Shown piece after piece: positions 49,696-57,409 of a DNA stretch of 64,000 bases. Position 1 is the first letter of the stretch; each line of letters opens with the position of its first letter. Location of the stretch: positions 1 through 64,000 of the IMG/VR virus record IMGVR_UViG_3300035034_000707; one strand, given 5' to 3'. Position numbers and translations under genes: made by a program. Origin of the DNA: a virus. Below the pieces are notes generated by a model. The model saw only the letters and a program-made list of their open reading frames with translations, did not search any database and was not told the origin of the DNA.

Positions 49696-50862
49696 ATGAA
49701 CCCTATCATCTACAAAGAGGCGGTCGAAGCACTCGCCATCCCGAAACTCACCGCGTTCCTGAAACTCGTTACAGATACCGTCGAAATCGAAGGCTGGTCG
49801 AAGCTGCGTGCCCCGGAAAAGCGGGCTAACATGCTCGAAGCCCTTGAACAGTCCTCGGAACTCCGCAAGGAATTTGTCGTGTTCTACGGGGAAGAAAAAG
49901 GCACGGACACCGACTATTCCGAATGGGAAACATCGGACCTCCCCGAAGTATCAGAGACGCCTCAGGAACCGGCCCCTGAGCCACCGACCGGCACAGATGT
50001 CAGCAAAGCCACCGCCTACACTCCGACACAGGACACACCCACCGCGTTCGTTGAAGGCGCTTTTGAAGTGATCGTATCAGAGGTCGCTGGGCTGGACGCC
50101 GTACAGTCCAAGGCGAACCTTCACGAAGCCGAAGACCGGATGCAATTCGAACATATCCGCATCGGCGCGCTGCTGGCGCATATCCAGAAAGCAGACCTTT
50201 ACATCCAACTCGGGTATGACAACCTCCGGGAATTCCTTCACGCGGAAACCACGATGGACTACCGCAAGGGCGTTCAGTTGATCAAGAATTTCAACACGGT
50301 CAAGGAACTTGGCATCCCGGCGAAAGACCTGACCGGCGTGACATGGGCGGCGCTCCGCCATATCGTCCCTATTCTCACGGCAACGAATTACAAGAAGTGG
50401 CTCGACGCCGCACGGTCCAGCACCCACATCACGCTGATCGAACAGGTCTACAAAGAAAAGACCAAGCAGGCTGGGGCACTCCCCGCTCCGGGTGATACCG
50501 CCACGGGCGAAGCTATCCCGGAACAGGAGAAACTCACATCGAAGGTGTTCAACGTCTACGCAGAACAGAACGCCAATATCACAGCGGCTATCGACAAGGC
50601 CAAGAACGCGGCCAACGTCAACAGCATGGGCGCGGCCTTGGATATCATCGCATCGGCCTATATAGGGTCCCCGGCCTCGGATGCCACGATAGGCGCGATT
50701 ATGCCCGATACCTCAGTGGAGGGCCTTACCAACGTCTTCTCAAAGATGGCGAACGATGATCCGGCCAACGCAATTATGGTGGTCTTCTCCGCACTCGAAG
50801 CGGTATGGCCCACCGTAGAAGTCGCAGTCACGTTCCCACCCAACTATAATGGGACCACCTAA
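49696..50862 (+). CDS. Putative DNA-binding regulator, 388 aa
   Basis: An N-terminal acidic helical part, a Pro/Thr-rich linker (~75-110), and a central region (~145-225): RIGALLAHIQKADLYIQLGYDNLREFLHAETTMDYRKGVQLIKNF with LGIPAKDLTGVTWAALRHIVPIL. This central pattern recurs in phage and plasmid proteins that look like helix-turn-helix regulators. The end (~270-385) is helical. It has its own operator and promoter and a terminator behind it, so it is a candidate for the unidentified regulator, though nothing proves it. Confidence 0.55.
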   Translation: MNPIIYKEAVEALAIPKLTAFLKLVTDTVEIEGWSKLRAPEKRANMLEALEQSSELRKEFVVFYGEEKGTDTDYSEWETSDLPEVSETPQEPAPEPPTGTDVSKATAYTPTQDTPTAFVEGAFEVIVSEVAGLDAVQSKANLHEAEDRMQFEHIRIGALLAHIQKADLYIQLGYDNLREFLHAETTMDYRKGVQLIKNFNTVKELGIPAKDLTGVTWAALRHIVPILTATNYKKWLDAARSSTHITLIEQVYKEKTKQAGALPAPGDTATGEAIPEQEKLTSKVFNVYAEQNANITAAIDKAKNAANVNSMGAALDIIASAYIGSPASDATIGAIMPDTSVEGLTNVFSKMANDDPANAIMVVFSALEAVWPTVEVAVTFPPNYNGTT

Positions 50863-50890
50863 CCGATACATCTAACTAAAGACTGTAACA

Positions 50891-50917
50891 GGGCCGGGGG
50901 TAACACTCCGGCCTTTT
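50891..50917 (+). terminator. Intrinsic terminator
   Basis: GGCCGG (50892-50897) pairs with CCGGCC (50908-50913), followed by TTTT. The next promoter begins four bases downstream. Confidence 0.8.
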
Positions 50918-50920
50918 CGG

Positions 50921-50949
50921 TTGACAAACGGGGCAAGAGACCGGATGCT
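50921..50949 (+). promoter_or_regulatory. Promoter cassette for CDS 50983
   Basis: TTGACA (50921-50926) plus AACGGGG, 17-bp spacer, GATGCT (50944-50949, weak); leader ATCACCACAAC and AAAAGG. Confidence 0.65.
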
Positions 50950-50982
50950 GGGCCGATCACCACAACGCAAAAGGCTAACCCC

Positions 50983-51603
50983 ATGAACCTCTTCGTGCTA
51001 GATACAAACCCGCTTACCGCCGCCACAGCGCTCAATGATAAACACGTCCTAAAAATGATCCTAGAGACAGCGCAACTCTTGGACGGCGGGACCCGCCCGA
51101 TTATGCAAGCGATACAGCCCAACCAGACGCATGAGATAGTTGGTATCCCAGCCAGCCAGAAGAACAATCCCTGCATCCTATCCGCTTCCTCTGAGATAGT
51201 CTGGGACTATGCCCATCGTCATTTTATCGGGCTACTCGGGGAATACCGCTACCGCTATGGCAAGAGGCACTCCTACGATACTGAGGATATGCGCCGCAAA
51301 CTCACAGAGCGGGGCAACAGCGCACGAAACGGCATGAGCGGGGCGGGGTTCTACCTAGCGATGCCAGATGCCCATAAGGGGCGCGATAAACGGGGTCTCG
51401 CCTCACTGGCACAAGCAGTCGTCAGCTACCGCAGCTACTACTCCCGTGAAAAGACTTCCTTTGGAACGGTCCCCAAACCTGCTACATGGAAACGCCGCGC
51501 TCCACCGGTATGGCTCACCCGGACGATGAATGACTTGGACTATCAACGTAACCTGTCCAGCGATGGGCACTATCATTTTTATCAAAAGAAGGTAACGGCA
51601 TGA
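50983..51603 (+). CDS. Conserved phage protein with DKHVLKMILETAQLL motif, 206 aa
   Basis: MNLFVLDTNPLTAATALNDKHVLKMILETAQLLDGG at the start, a later HRHFIGLLGEYRYRYGKRHS and a final basic YYSREKTSF...WKRRAPPVW part define a family common in large phages and often left unnamed or called pyrimidine-dimer-glycosylase-like. I know of no proven activity. It overlaps the next gene by ATGA. Confidence 0.65.
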   Translation: MNLFVLDTNPLTAATALNDKHVLKMILETAQLLDGGTRPIMQAIQPNQTHEIVGIPASQKNNPCILSASSEIVWDYAHRHFIGLLGEYRYRYGKRHSYDTEDMRRKLTERGNSARNGMSGAGFYLAMPDAHKGRDKRGLASLAQAVVSYRSYYSREKTSFGTVPKPATWKRRAPPVWLTRTMNDLDYQRNLSSDGHYHFYQKKVTA

Positions 51604-51923
51604 CCGAAGCAGAAACCGATAAGTTCCTGAATAATGCCACAGACGGCCAAACGATCAGGGTCACCGTGGCGTCAGGCCGCGTCTTTGATGGCGTCTACGA
51701 TGGTGCACACACAACGCCAGACGACGCCCTCTATTTTGAAACTATGGAGGGCACGGCCTGCCGGGCAGAGTGGCCAAACATTGTTGAAATAAGCTATCGC
51801 TCCGCCCGGACGATGGGGCGCAGTATGATGGTTCCTCCTGAACACCCGCTGTCCGGGGTATCACGGCAGCAGACTGGCCCGAATGGAGGGCCTATGCGCC
51901 CGTATACGACGCGGAACCGGTGA
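51600..51923 (+). CDS. Hypothetical protein with Sm/SH3-like core, 107 aa
   Basis: GQTIRVTVASGRVFDGVYDGAHTTPDDALYFETMEG resembles a short Sm- or SH3-like barrel; the C terminus is a basic tail. Coupled on both sides. No family recognised. Confidence 0.55.
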   Translation: MTEAETDKFLNNATDGQTIRVTVASGRVFDGVYDGAHTTPDDALYFETMEGTACRAEWPNIVEISYRSARTMGRSMMVPPEHPLSGVSRQQTGPNGGPMRPYTTRNR

Positions 51924-52519
51924 TGGTTACAAAGATCAAACAACTGGCCAAAGGTCTACTGAAAGACGAAGGGGCGTTCATGGGGGGCGATCACGAGTTT
52001 GACCAGATACCTATCCCCGTGAAGGTCATTAAGCCCCTTATAGGCCCCCTACCACCACTGGACCCGGACGATCTATCAGGGTTCGATGTGGCCTCACCCG
52101 ATAGCCCTGAGGTTCAGGACTACATCACTGAGGAAGACCTAAAGGAAGCCGTGTTTAAGCTAGCGGCTACTCCAAACCCTAAGGGGCTGGTCCCAGTCAC
52201 GCCATTGGATACGCCGAAAGGCTATACGAATATGACGTTCGATCATGGTGAGGGTTCTTCAAAGGTAAAAAATAATGTTGGCATAACGGTTTTATTTTAC
52301 AAGGATACGGTGACGCATAGCTACGTAGCAAAGCTAAAAATAACAGACATTACTATGAACGTGGCAATCCCCTCTCACGCAATAGCTGAGAAAGGGGAAA
52401 GCTACTTTGATGAACACCTATACCCTGTCCTTGCCAGTATGCTAACTCAGGCGCTAATGGACGGAATAGGGGGCCAACTTAAGACGGCAGTTTCCAACGC
52501 GGTCAAGGTCGTGGATTGA
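51923..52519 (+). CDS. Hypothetical protein, 198 aa
   Basis: The ATG at 51923 overlaps the previous stop (TGATG); a GTG one codon earlier is equally possible. Residues ~25-75 are Pro/Asp-rich; ~95-150 beta-rich; ~150-195 amphipathic helical. Locally lower GC and less typical codons (for example AAAAATAATG near 52268) hint at recent acquisition. The TGA stop lies inside the next -35 box. Confidence 0.55.
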   Translation: MVTKIKQLAKGLLKDEGAFMGGDHEFDQIPIPVKVIKPLIGPLPPLDPDDLSGFDVASPDSPEVQDYITEEDLKEAVFKLAATPNPKGLVPVTPLDTPKGYTNMTFDHGEGSSKVKNNVGITVLFYKDTVTHSYVAKLKITDITMNVAIPSHAIAEKGESYFDEHLYPVLASMLTQALMDGIGGQLKTAVSNAVKVVD

Positions 52520-52544
52520 CGAACGCAATGATAGGGGCCATAGT
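52516..52544 (+). promoter_or_regulatory. Promoter cassette for the ParB/methyltransferase genes
   Basis: TTGACG (52516-52521) plus AACG, 17-bp spacer with a G-run, CATAGT (52539-52544). No ACCACAACC leader. Confidence 0.65.
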
Positions 52545-52574
52545 TACGGCTTCCTGCGTAGCCCAGAGGACCTC

Positions 52575-53138
52575 ATGGACAAAATAGAACAACGCGCGCT
52601 ATCCGATCTTAAAGCAGCGCCCCAGAACTCGCGTAAGCATGGGGCCTATCAGATCAAACAGATCATGGCCTCCATCCAAAAATTCGGCTGGACAATCCCG
52701 GTTCTTATTGACGAAGAAAACATGATAATCGCGGGCCACGCCCGGGTTACCGCCGCGAAGAGACTTGGCATAAAGGAAGGCCCTTGTATCGTGGCAACGG
52801 GCTGGACGGCGGAAGCCAAGGAAGCCTATCAGATCACTGACAATCGGCTGGCCGAACAGTCAGAATGGGATGAGGAAATCCTGAACAACCAGATCAAACG
52901 GCTCAACGCCGCAAACTTTGATCTGGGCTTCCTCGACATGACGGCGTTCAACACGGAATTGTTTAACCCATCTGTGAACCCAAACTTCGATACCAGCAAC
53001 GTAACAGAGGCTCAGGCTCAGGCCGCATCTGATAAGCTGACTGGTCAGTTTGACCCGGCCAACGCCACCGCACCAGCAAAGGCGGACTATACCGTGGCTT
53101 GCCCGCACTGTGGCGAAGACTTCGAAATCACAATCTAA
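52575..53138 (+). CDS. ParB-like nuclease-domain protein with zinc ribbon
   Basis: 187 residues. The ParB N-terminal domain occupies ~1-100: DLKAAPQNSRKHGAYQIKQIMASIQKFGWTIPVLID, then IIAGHARVTAAKRLG (GxxR box). The last ~20 residues, ACPHCGEDFEI, form half of a zinc ribbon. It lacks the ParB DNA-binding middle domain, as is usual for phage ParB-like proteins found beside methyltransferases. First gene of the cassette ending at 56907. Confidence 0.8.
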   Translation: MDKIEQRALSDLKAAPQNSRKHGAYQIKQIMASIQKFGWTIPVLIDEENMIIAGHARVTAAKRLGIKEGPCIVATGWTAEAKEAYQITDNRLAEQSEWDEEILNNQIKRLNAANFDLGFLDMTAFNTELFNPSVNPNFDTSNVTEAQAQAASDKLTGQFDPANATAPAKADYTVACPHCGEDFEITI

Positions 53139-53152
53139 CACAGGAGGCCCCC

Positions 53153-53806
53153 ATGGCCGTGAAGACAAAAGGGGCTGCGGCCTCAAACGAACTGGCTATC
53201 GTTTACAAGGCCGTGGCTGACCTCGAACCCTACGCGAACAACCCGCGCAAGAACGATGATCAGGTCCCGCGCATGGTAGACCTGATCAAGAAGTTTGGGT
53301 TTAAGGTCCCTCTGCTGGTCCGGGGCAACCAGATCGTGGACGGGCACCTGCGTATCAAGGCCGCAACCAAGATGGGTATGGCAACGGTCCCGACTATCGA
53401 CGTTGGTGCAATGCCGGAAGCCGAAGAACGGGCGCTCCGCATCGCCCTGAACAAATCGGTCGAATGGGCTGAGTGGGACAACGACCTGCTTGGCACCGAA
53501 ATGAAAGCGATTATGGCGGGCGGGCTAGACCTGAACCTGACAGGGTTTGACAGTTCCGAATTTGACAAGCTGATCAAGGAAGTCGCTGAACCAAAGCCGA
53601 CCGCGCCCTCCGTGAACAAGACGAAGTTGGCCGATGCCGGGACCCCAGCAGACCCAGATTATGTCAGTCTGTCCTTCCATATGACGGCGGCGAACCGGGA
53701 TACCCTGATGGCGGCGCTTGAGAAATACCGCACCCAGCATGAACTGGTAAACCAGTCGCAGGCGCTCCTATCAATGGCGAAGGCATGGGTAGGGGCGTCC
53801 AAATGA
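53153..53806 (+). CDS. Second ParB-like nuclease-domain protein
   Basis: 217 residues, starting at the ATG behind AGGAGGCCCCC. ADLEPYANNPRKNDDQVPRMVDLIKKFGFKVPLLVRG, then VDGHLRIKAATKMGMATVP mark the ParB domain (~18-90). The C-terminal ~60 residues are helical. A diverged paralogue of the preceding gene, overlapping the methyltransferase. Confidence 0.8.
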   Translation: MAVKTKGAAASNELAIVYKAVADLEPYANNPRKNDDQVPRMVDLIKKFGFKVPLLVRGNQIVDGHLRIKAATKMGMATVPTIDVGAMPEAEERALRIALNKSVEWAEWDNDLLGTEMKAIMAGGLDLNLTGFDSSEFDKLIKEVAEPKPTAPSVNKTKLADAGTPADPDYVSLSFHMTAANRDTLMAALEKYRTQHELVNQSQALLSMAKAWVGASK

Positions 53807-54450
53807 CTATTCAACAGTTTGGGCCTCATCGCGTTCGCCACGGTAACGTCATGGACCGGGCCGGTATTGATGCCCTCATGGATGGGGACGCTGCCGACAT
53901 CTTTTATTCAGACCCGCCGTGGGGTCAGGGCAATCTGAAATACTGGTCAACGATAAACAAGAAAATGACCGGACAGGTCATGGAACAGCCCCCGCTGGAC
54001 GACTTCCTCAACGCTATCTTTGACCTCGCGGCTCACTACACTCAGGATTATCTGTGTATCGAATACGGATGCCGGTGGCTGGACGCTATTCAGAAACACG
54101 CGACTGACCGGGGTTTTACGCCCCTCGTGGTCGTGGATATCCAGTATCGCAGCGGGGCCAAGATGCTCCCACTTCATCTGCATGTCTTCTCTAAAGGCGG
54201 GATGCCCCTCCCCCCGGGCTACGTCGCCTCGGTGGCCGGAACGCATGGCTATGACTGTATAGCCAAGGCGGTTAAGCCCCTTGCGGAAATGGTCAAGAAA
54301 AAGAGCAGCGACCCGATCATCATGGACCCATGTTGTGGCATGGGGTACACGGCAAGATGCGCTCTCGAATTCGGGTTAGACTTCCGGGGCAACGAACTCA
54401 ACGAAAAGCGTCTGGCCAAGACCATTGCCCGGTTTGGCAAGATCAAGTAG
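53803..54450 (+). CDS. DNA adenine/cytosine-N4 methyltransferase with DPPW
   Basis: 215 residues from the ATG at 53803. The catalytic motif DPPW (about residue 33) comes before the SAM-binding motif DPCCGMGYTARCALEFG (~178-194), with GNELNEKR as the next acidic strand. DPPW and this order suit MT-A70-like N6-adenine enzymes. It lacks a separate target domain, so specificity may come from its neighbours. Confidence 0.8.
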   Translation: MTIQQFGPHRVRHGNVMDRAGIDALMDGDAADIFYSDPPWGQGNLKYWSTINKKMTGQVMEQPPLDDFLNAIFDLAAHYTQDYLCIEYGCRWLDAIQKHATDRGFTPLVVVDIQYRSGAKMLPLHLHVFSKGGMPLPPGYVASVAGTHGYDCIAKAVKPLAEMVKKKSSDPIIMDPCCGMGYTARCALEFGLDFRGNELNEKRLAKTIARFGKIK

Positions 54451-54459
54451 GGGGTCCCC

Positions 54460-55047
54460 TTGGACAAAATCCCATATCACAGTGCCCTTAAACAGGGAAA
54501 AGGCGAAGAGGCCGAACCCCTTCAAGGGGTCCATACCGACGCGCAGGGGAACACTTGTTTCGTTTGGGACGTAACCACCCCCGACATCCCAGAAGCCTAC
54601 CTGACGTGTGACCTGATCTACGCAGAGCCGTCTTGGCCCGGGGGGCTAGAGCGGTTCGATGCTCGGGCCGGGGTCAAGACTGACTCTTATGCTGCATATG
54701 CCGGGGCTATCGCATCCTTTATTGAAAGGCTGAATAAGCCGACTGTCATGTTTGTGGGGGCCAATGCGCTTAGGCACACTCCCCCGCCTGACTTTACGGT
54801 CAGCGCGATCCTGAATGGCAACAAGGTTCAGGCGGCTTTCTGGAACGGGGCCTTTGCTACGGGGAACAGCAATCAGGAAATCATCCGAAACCTAGCAAAA
54901 CGCTATGATAGGGTAGGCGACTTCTGCTGCGGGTATGGGACAACTGGGCGGCTGTTTATGGAAGCTGGAAAGACCTGCGTTCTGACGGATTACAACGCGA
55001 ACTGTTGTGGCTATATCGCGCAGGAAATGAAGGGCTGGGGCGCATGA
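54460..55047 (+). CDS. Degenerate methyltransferase paralogue
   Basis: 195 residues from a TTG behind GTAGGGGG. It keeps the same layout as the preceding enzyme, with DFCCGYGTTGRLFMEAG as motif I near the end, but the catalytic position reads AEPSW instead of DPPW. It probably lost methyl transfer and may act as a structural partner, as METTL14 does for METTL3; this is inference. Overlaps the IbrA-like gene. Confidence 0.65.
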   Translation: MDKIPYHSALKQGKGEEAEPLQGVHTDAQGNTCFVWDVTTPDIPEAYLTCDLIYAEPSWPGGLERFDARAGVKTDSYAAYAGAIASFIERLNKPTVMFVGANALRHTPPPDFTVSAILNGNKVQAAFWNGAFATGNSNQEIIRNLAKRYDRVGDFCCGYGTTGRLFMEAGKTCVLTDYNANCCGYIAQEMKGWGA

Positions 55048-56234
55048 AAATCAACATGAAAGAGAACGTATATGAGGCGGCGTTACAGCGCATCGAATAC
55101 CTCTTCGAACAATTCGATACGGTCTATGTTTCATTCTCTGGGGGGAAGGACAGCACGGTAGTTTTGAACCTCGCCTTGGAAGTGGCCGAACGCCTTGGGC
55201 GACTACCCCTCCGGGTATTCTTTCTGGATCAGGAGGCCGAATGGCAGGCCGTGATTAACTATGTCGAAACGGTTATGTATGATCCTCGCATCGACCCCTA
55301 CTGGCTACAAGTCCCTTTCAAACTGACCAACTCTACCTCCGAAACGGAAAATTACCTGAATTGCTGGGACCCCGAAAAAGAGGCGGTCTGGATGCGTGAG
55401 AAAGACCCGGTGTCAATCAAAGAAAATACTTTTGACGAAACCCGGTTTCACATGATGTTTCACGCGATCATGGCGAAGTGGCACCCTGACGAAAAGGCCT
55501 GCATGATTGGCGGCGTCCGGGCGGAAGAAAGCCCGGCCCGATATCAAGCCCTGACCACGAACCCGAAGTATCAGCACGTCACATGGGGGAAGCGCCTGAA
55601 CAAGGACAAGCACCCGCACTGGACGTTCTATCCGATTTATGACTGGTCCTACAAAGACGTTTGGAAATACATCCACGACAAGGCCCTGCCCTACTGCCTG
55701 ATCTATGATTATTTCTATCAGCATGGCGTCAATGTCCGGGACATGCGGGTGTCTAGCCTGCACCACCAAACTGCCGTCCGGTCCCTCTACTACCTCCAAG
55801 AGATTGAGCAAGAAACGTGGGACAAGATGGTGCGCCGCATCGGGGGTATCCACGTTACTCGGAACATGGAAATGGGTGAAATGTTCAAGACGATAAAGAC
55901 ACTTCCTTGGATGTTTCGAAGCTGGTCTGAATACCGGGATCACCTTCTGGACAAGCTGATTACGAACGAAGAGACAAAGGCAAACTTCAAGGCCCGCTTC
56001 GACAGGGACGATGCCTTCTATGACCTCATGCTCAACCCCGACCGATATGTGAAGGTGCATATCACAACGGTCCTCGCCAACGATACTGACTTTACCAAAC
56101 TGAATGACTTCTACGTTCAGCCTCGCGTCCGGGAATACACGAAGTGGCGCAAGGGTGGCGAAGTGAAACGGGAATTTGCTCAGTGGATCAGAGAAGAATA
56201 CCATGCCGACATCAAGTTCGTGAAAGGACGCTGA
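55044..56234 (+). CDS. PAPS-reductase-family protein, IbrA-like (DUF3440)
   Basis: 396 residues from the ATG in ATGA. The PP-loop SFSGGKDSTV (~30-39) binds ATP; VFFLDQEAEWQAVINYV, GGVRAEESPARYQAL and YDWSYKDVWKYI are the DUF3440 pattern of IbrA. It belongs to the ATP pyrophosphatase group that includes DndC and PAPS reductases but has no Cys-rich sulfur site visible. In bacteria ibrA is paired with ibrB, as here. Role in phages unknown. Confidence 0.85.
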   Translation: MKINMKENVYEAALQRIEYLFEQFDTVYVSFSGGKDSTVVLNLALEVAERLGRLPLRVFFLDQEAEWQAVINYVETVMYDPRIDPYWLQVPFKLTNSTSETENYLNCWDPEKEAVWMREKDPVSIKENTFDETRFHMMFHAIMAKWHPDEKACMIGGVRAEESPARYQALTTNPKYQHVTWGKRLNKDKHPHWTFYPIYDWSYKDVWKYIHDKALPYCLIYDYFYQHGVNVRDMRVSSLHHQTAVRSLYYLQEIEQETWDKMVRRIGGIHVTRNMEMGEMFKTIKTLPWMFRSWSEYRDHLLDKLITNEETKANFKARFDRDDAFYDLMLNPDRYVKVHITTVLANDTDFTKLNDFYVQPRVREYTKWRKGGEVKREFAQWIREEYHADIKFVKGR

Positions 56235-56235
56235 T

Positions 56236-56907
56236 ATGAACTCCGCCTTGGACCAAAGCCTAGACGAACTCCTGACCGGGTTAGACGCGGTAAGCGACGA
56301 TGAGCGGTTGGACGCCATCGAAGCCATCCGGGAAAAGCTGCATCTGGTCAGCCCGCTAAAAAGCCAACCAGTTGATCGTATCAGGTGGGTCCCTATCGAA
56401 ATGGTGTCCCCGAATGACTACAACCCCAACGCCGTAGCCGAAGTCGAAATGAAGCTGCTGTATCACTCCATTAAGAATGATGGCTATACTCAGCCTATTG
56501 TTACGATATGGGATGAAGAGGCCGGGGTCTTTGTAATTGTGGACGGCTTCCACCGCTATTATGTCTGCAAGATGAATGAAGATATTCGAACCCGGAACAA
56601 CGGGCGGCTACCCATTGTTGTAATTGACAAAGGGATCAATGACCGGATGGCCTCTACCGTCCGACACAACCGCGCCCGGGGGAAGCACTCAATAGCTGGT
56701 ATGTCCAACATGGTGTTTTCGATGCTGGATGAAGGATGGGGCGATGCGGATATCTGCAACGAACTTGGCATGGAAGCCGGGGAACTAGCCCGCCTAAAAC
56801 ATATCAGCGGCTTTTCAAAGCTGTTCGAAAAGGCTGAATACAGCAAGGCTTGGAAGTCCCGCACTATGATCCGGGCGGAAAAGAAATTACGGGACGCCAA
56901 AGGTTGA
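56236..56907 (+). CDS. IbrB-like ParB-domain protein
   Basis: 223 residues. VPIEMVSPNDYNPNAVAEVEMKLLYHSIKNDGYTQPIVTIWDEE, VIVDGFHRYYVC, and MASTVRHNRARGKHSIAGMSNMV fit IbrB, the usual partner of IbrA. A ParB-type nuclease-like domain followed by a helix-turn-helix (DADICNELGMEAGELARLKHI). Its stop lies in a TTGACG. Confidence 0.85.
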   Translation: MNSALDQSLDELLTGLDAVSDDERLDAIEAIREKLHLVSPLKSQPVDRIRWVPIEMVSPNDYNPNAVAEVEMKLLYHSIKNDGYTQPIVTIWDEEAGVFVIVDGFHRYYVCKMNEDIRTRNNGRLPIVVIDKGINDRMASTVRHNRARGKHSIAGMSNMVFSMLDEGWGDADICNELGMEAGELARLKHISGFSKLFEKAEYSKAWKSRTMIRAEKKLRDAKG

Positions 56908-56910
56908 CGC

Positions 56911-56940
56911 TTGCAACTAGGGGGTGGGCCGTTCTATGAT
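56911..56940 (+). promoter_or_regulatory. Promoter of the terminase operon
   Basis: TTGCAA (56911-56916), 18-bp spacer, TATGAT (56935-56940). A TTGACG at 56904 has no -10 at the right distance. Confidence 0.6.
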
Positions 56941-56943
56941 GCG

Positions 56944-56959
56944 GTGCACCTAAGATCAC
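56944..56959 (+). promoter_or_regulatory. 16-bp operator-like site 17 at the transcription start
   Basis: GTGCACCTAAGATCAC begins three bases after the -10 box, so it covers the expected start of the terminase transcript. Confidence 0.7.
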
Positions 56960-56971
56960 GGAGACGCTAGG

Positions 56972-57409
56972 ATGGCTGTCAAAATTGTTGGGTCGGATAA
57001 GGCTACGGCCTCTTCCACTGGGTCCATGTTAAAGAAATACCCACAGATCAAGCTGGAGCAGCTAGAAGTCTTTGGACGGCTACGCATGACTCACCTCCAG
57101 ATAGCAGAGTACTACGGCGTGCCCACAAGGTCCGTGACCCGCCTCATGGGCTATTCGGAAGCTAAGCAAGCCTATAGCCGGGGCCGTGCTGAAACCGTTG
57201 TAGCGGTCAGGCAGAAACAGCTTCAACTCGCACTCGGGGGGAACATCACTCTCCTGCTCCACGCGGGGTTTCACTTTGCGGATCAAGAGAAGGATGCGAC
57301 ACTTATCCCTCAGACGGATTTGGAACCGTCACGTTTCTCGTGGGATGCTGAAATGAAGAAGCGCCTAGCAGCCGCCCGTGAAGAGATAGGGCAGGCGGAT
57401 ACGGGGTGA
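56972..57409 (+). CDS. Probable small terminase subunit
   Basis: 145 residues. LRMTHLQIAEYYGVPTRSVTRLMGYSEAKQAYSRG (~40-75) is a helix-turn-helix of the TerS type; the rest is helical with an acidic tail. It directly precedes and overlaps the large subunit (GTGA). Should recognise the packaging site. Confidence 0.7.
   Translation: MAVKIVGSDKATASSTGSMLKKYPQIKLEQLEVFGRLRMTHLQIAEYYGVPTRSVTRLMGYSEAKQAYSRGRAETVVAVRQKQLQLALGGNITLLLHAGFHFADQEKDATLIPQTDLEPSRFSWDAEMKKRLAAAREEIGQADTG

Noticed and set aside
55413-56327. 304-codon open frame on the minus strand
   Set aside because: It mirrors the IbrA-like gene, has no ribosome site, and no other gene in the window is on the minus strand; GC-rich third positions create such shadows.
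56904-56932. TTGACG at 56904 as the terminase promoter
   Set aside because: No acceptable -10 at 16-18 bp; TTGCAA/TATGAT seven bases further on fits better.
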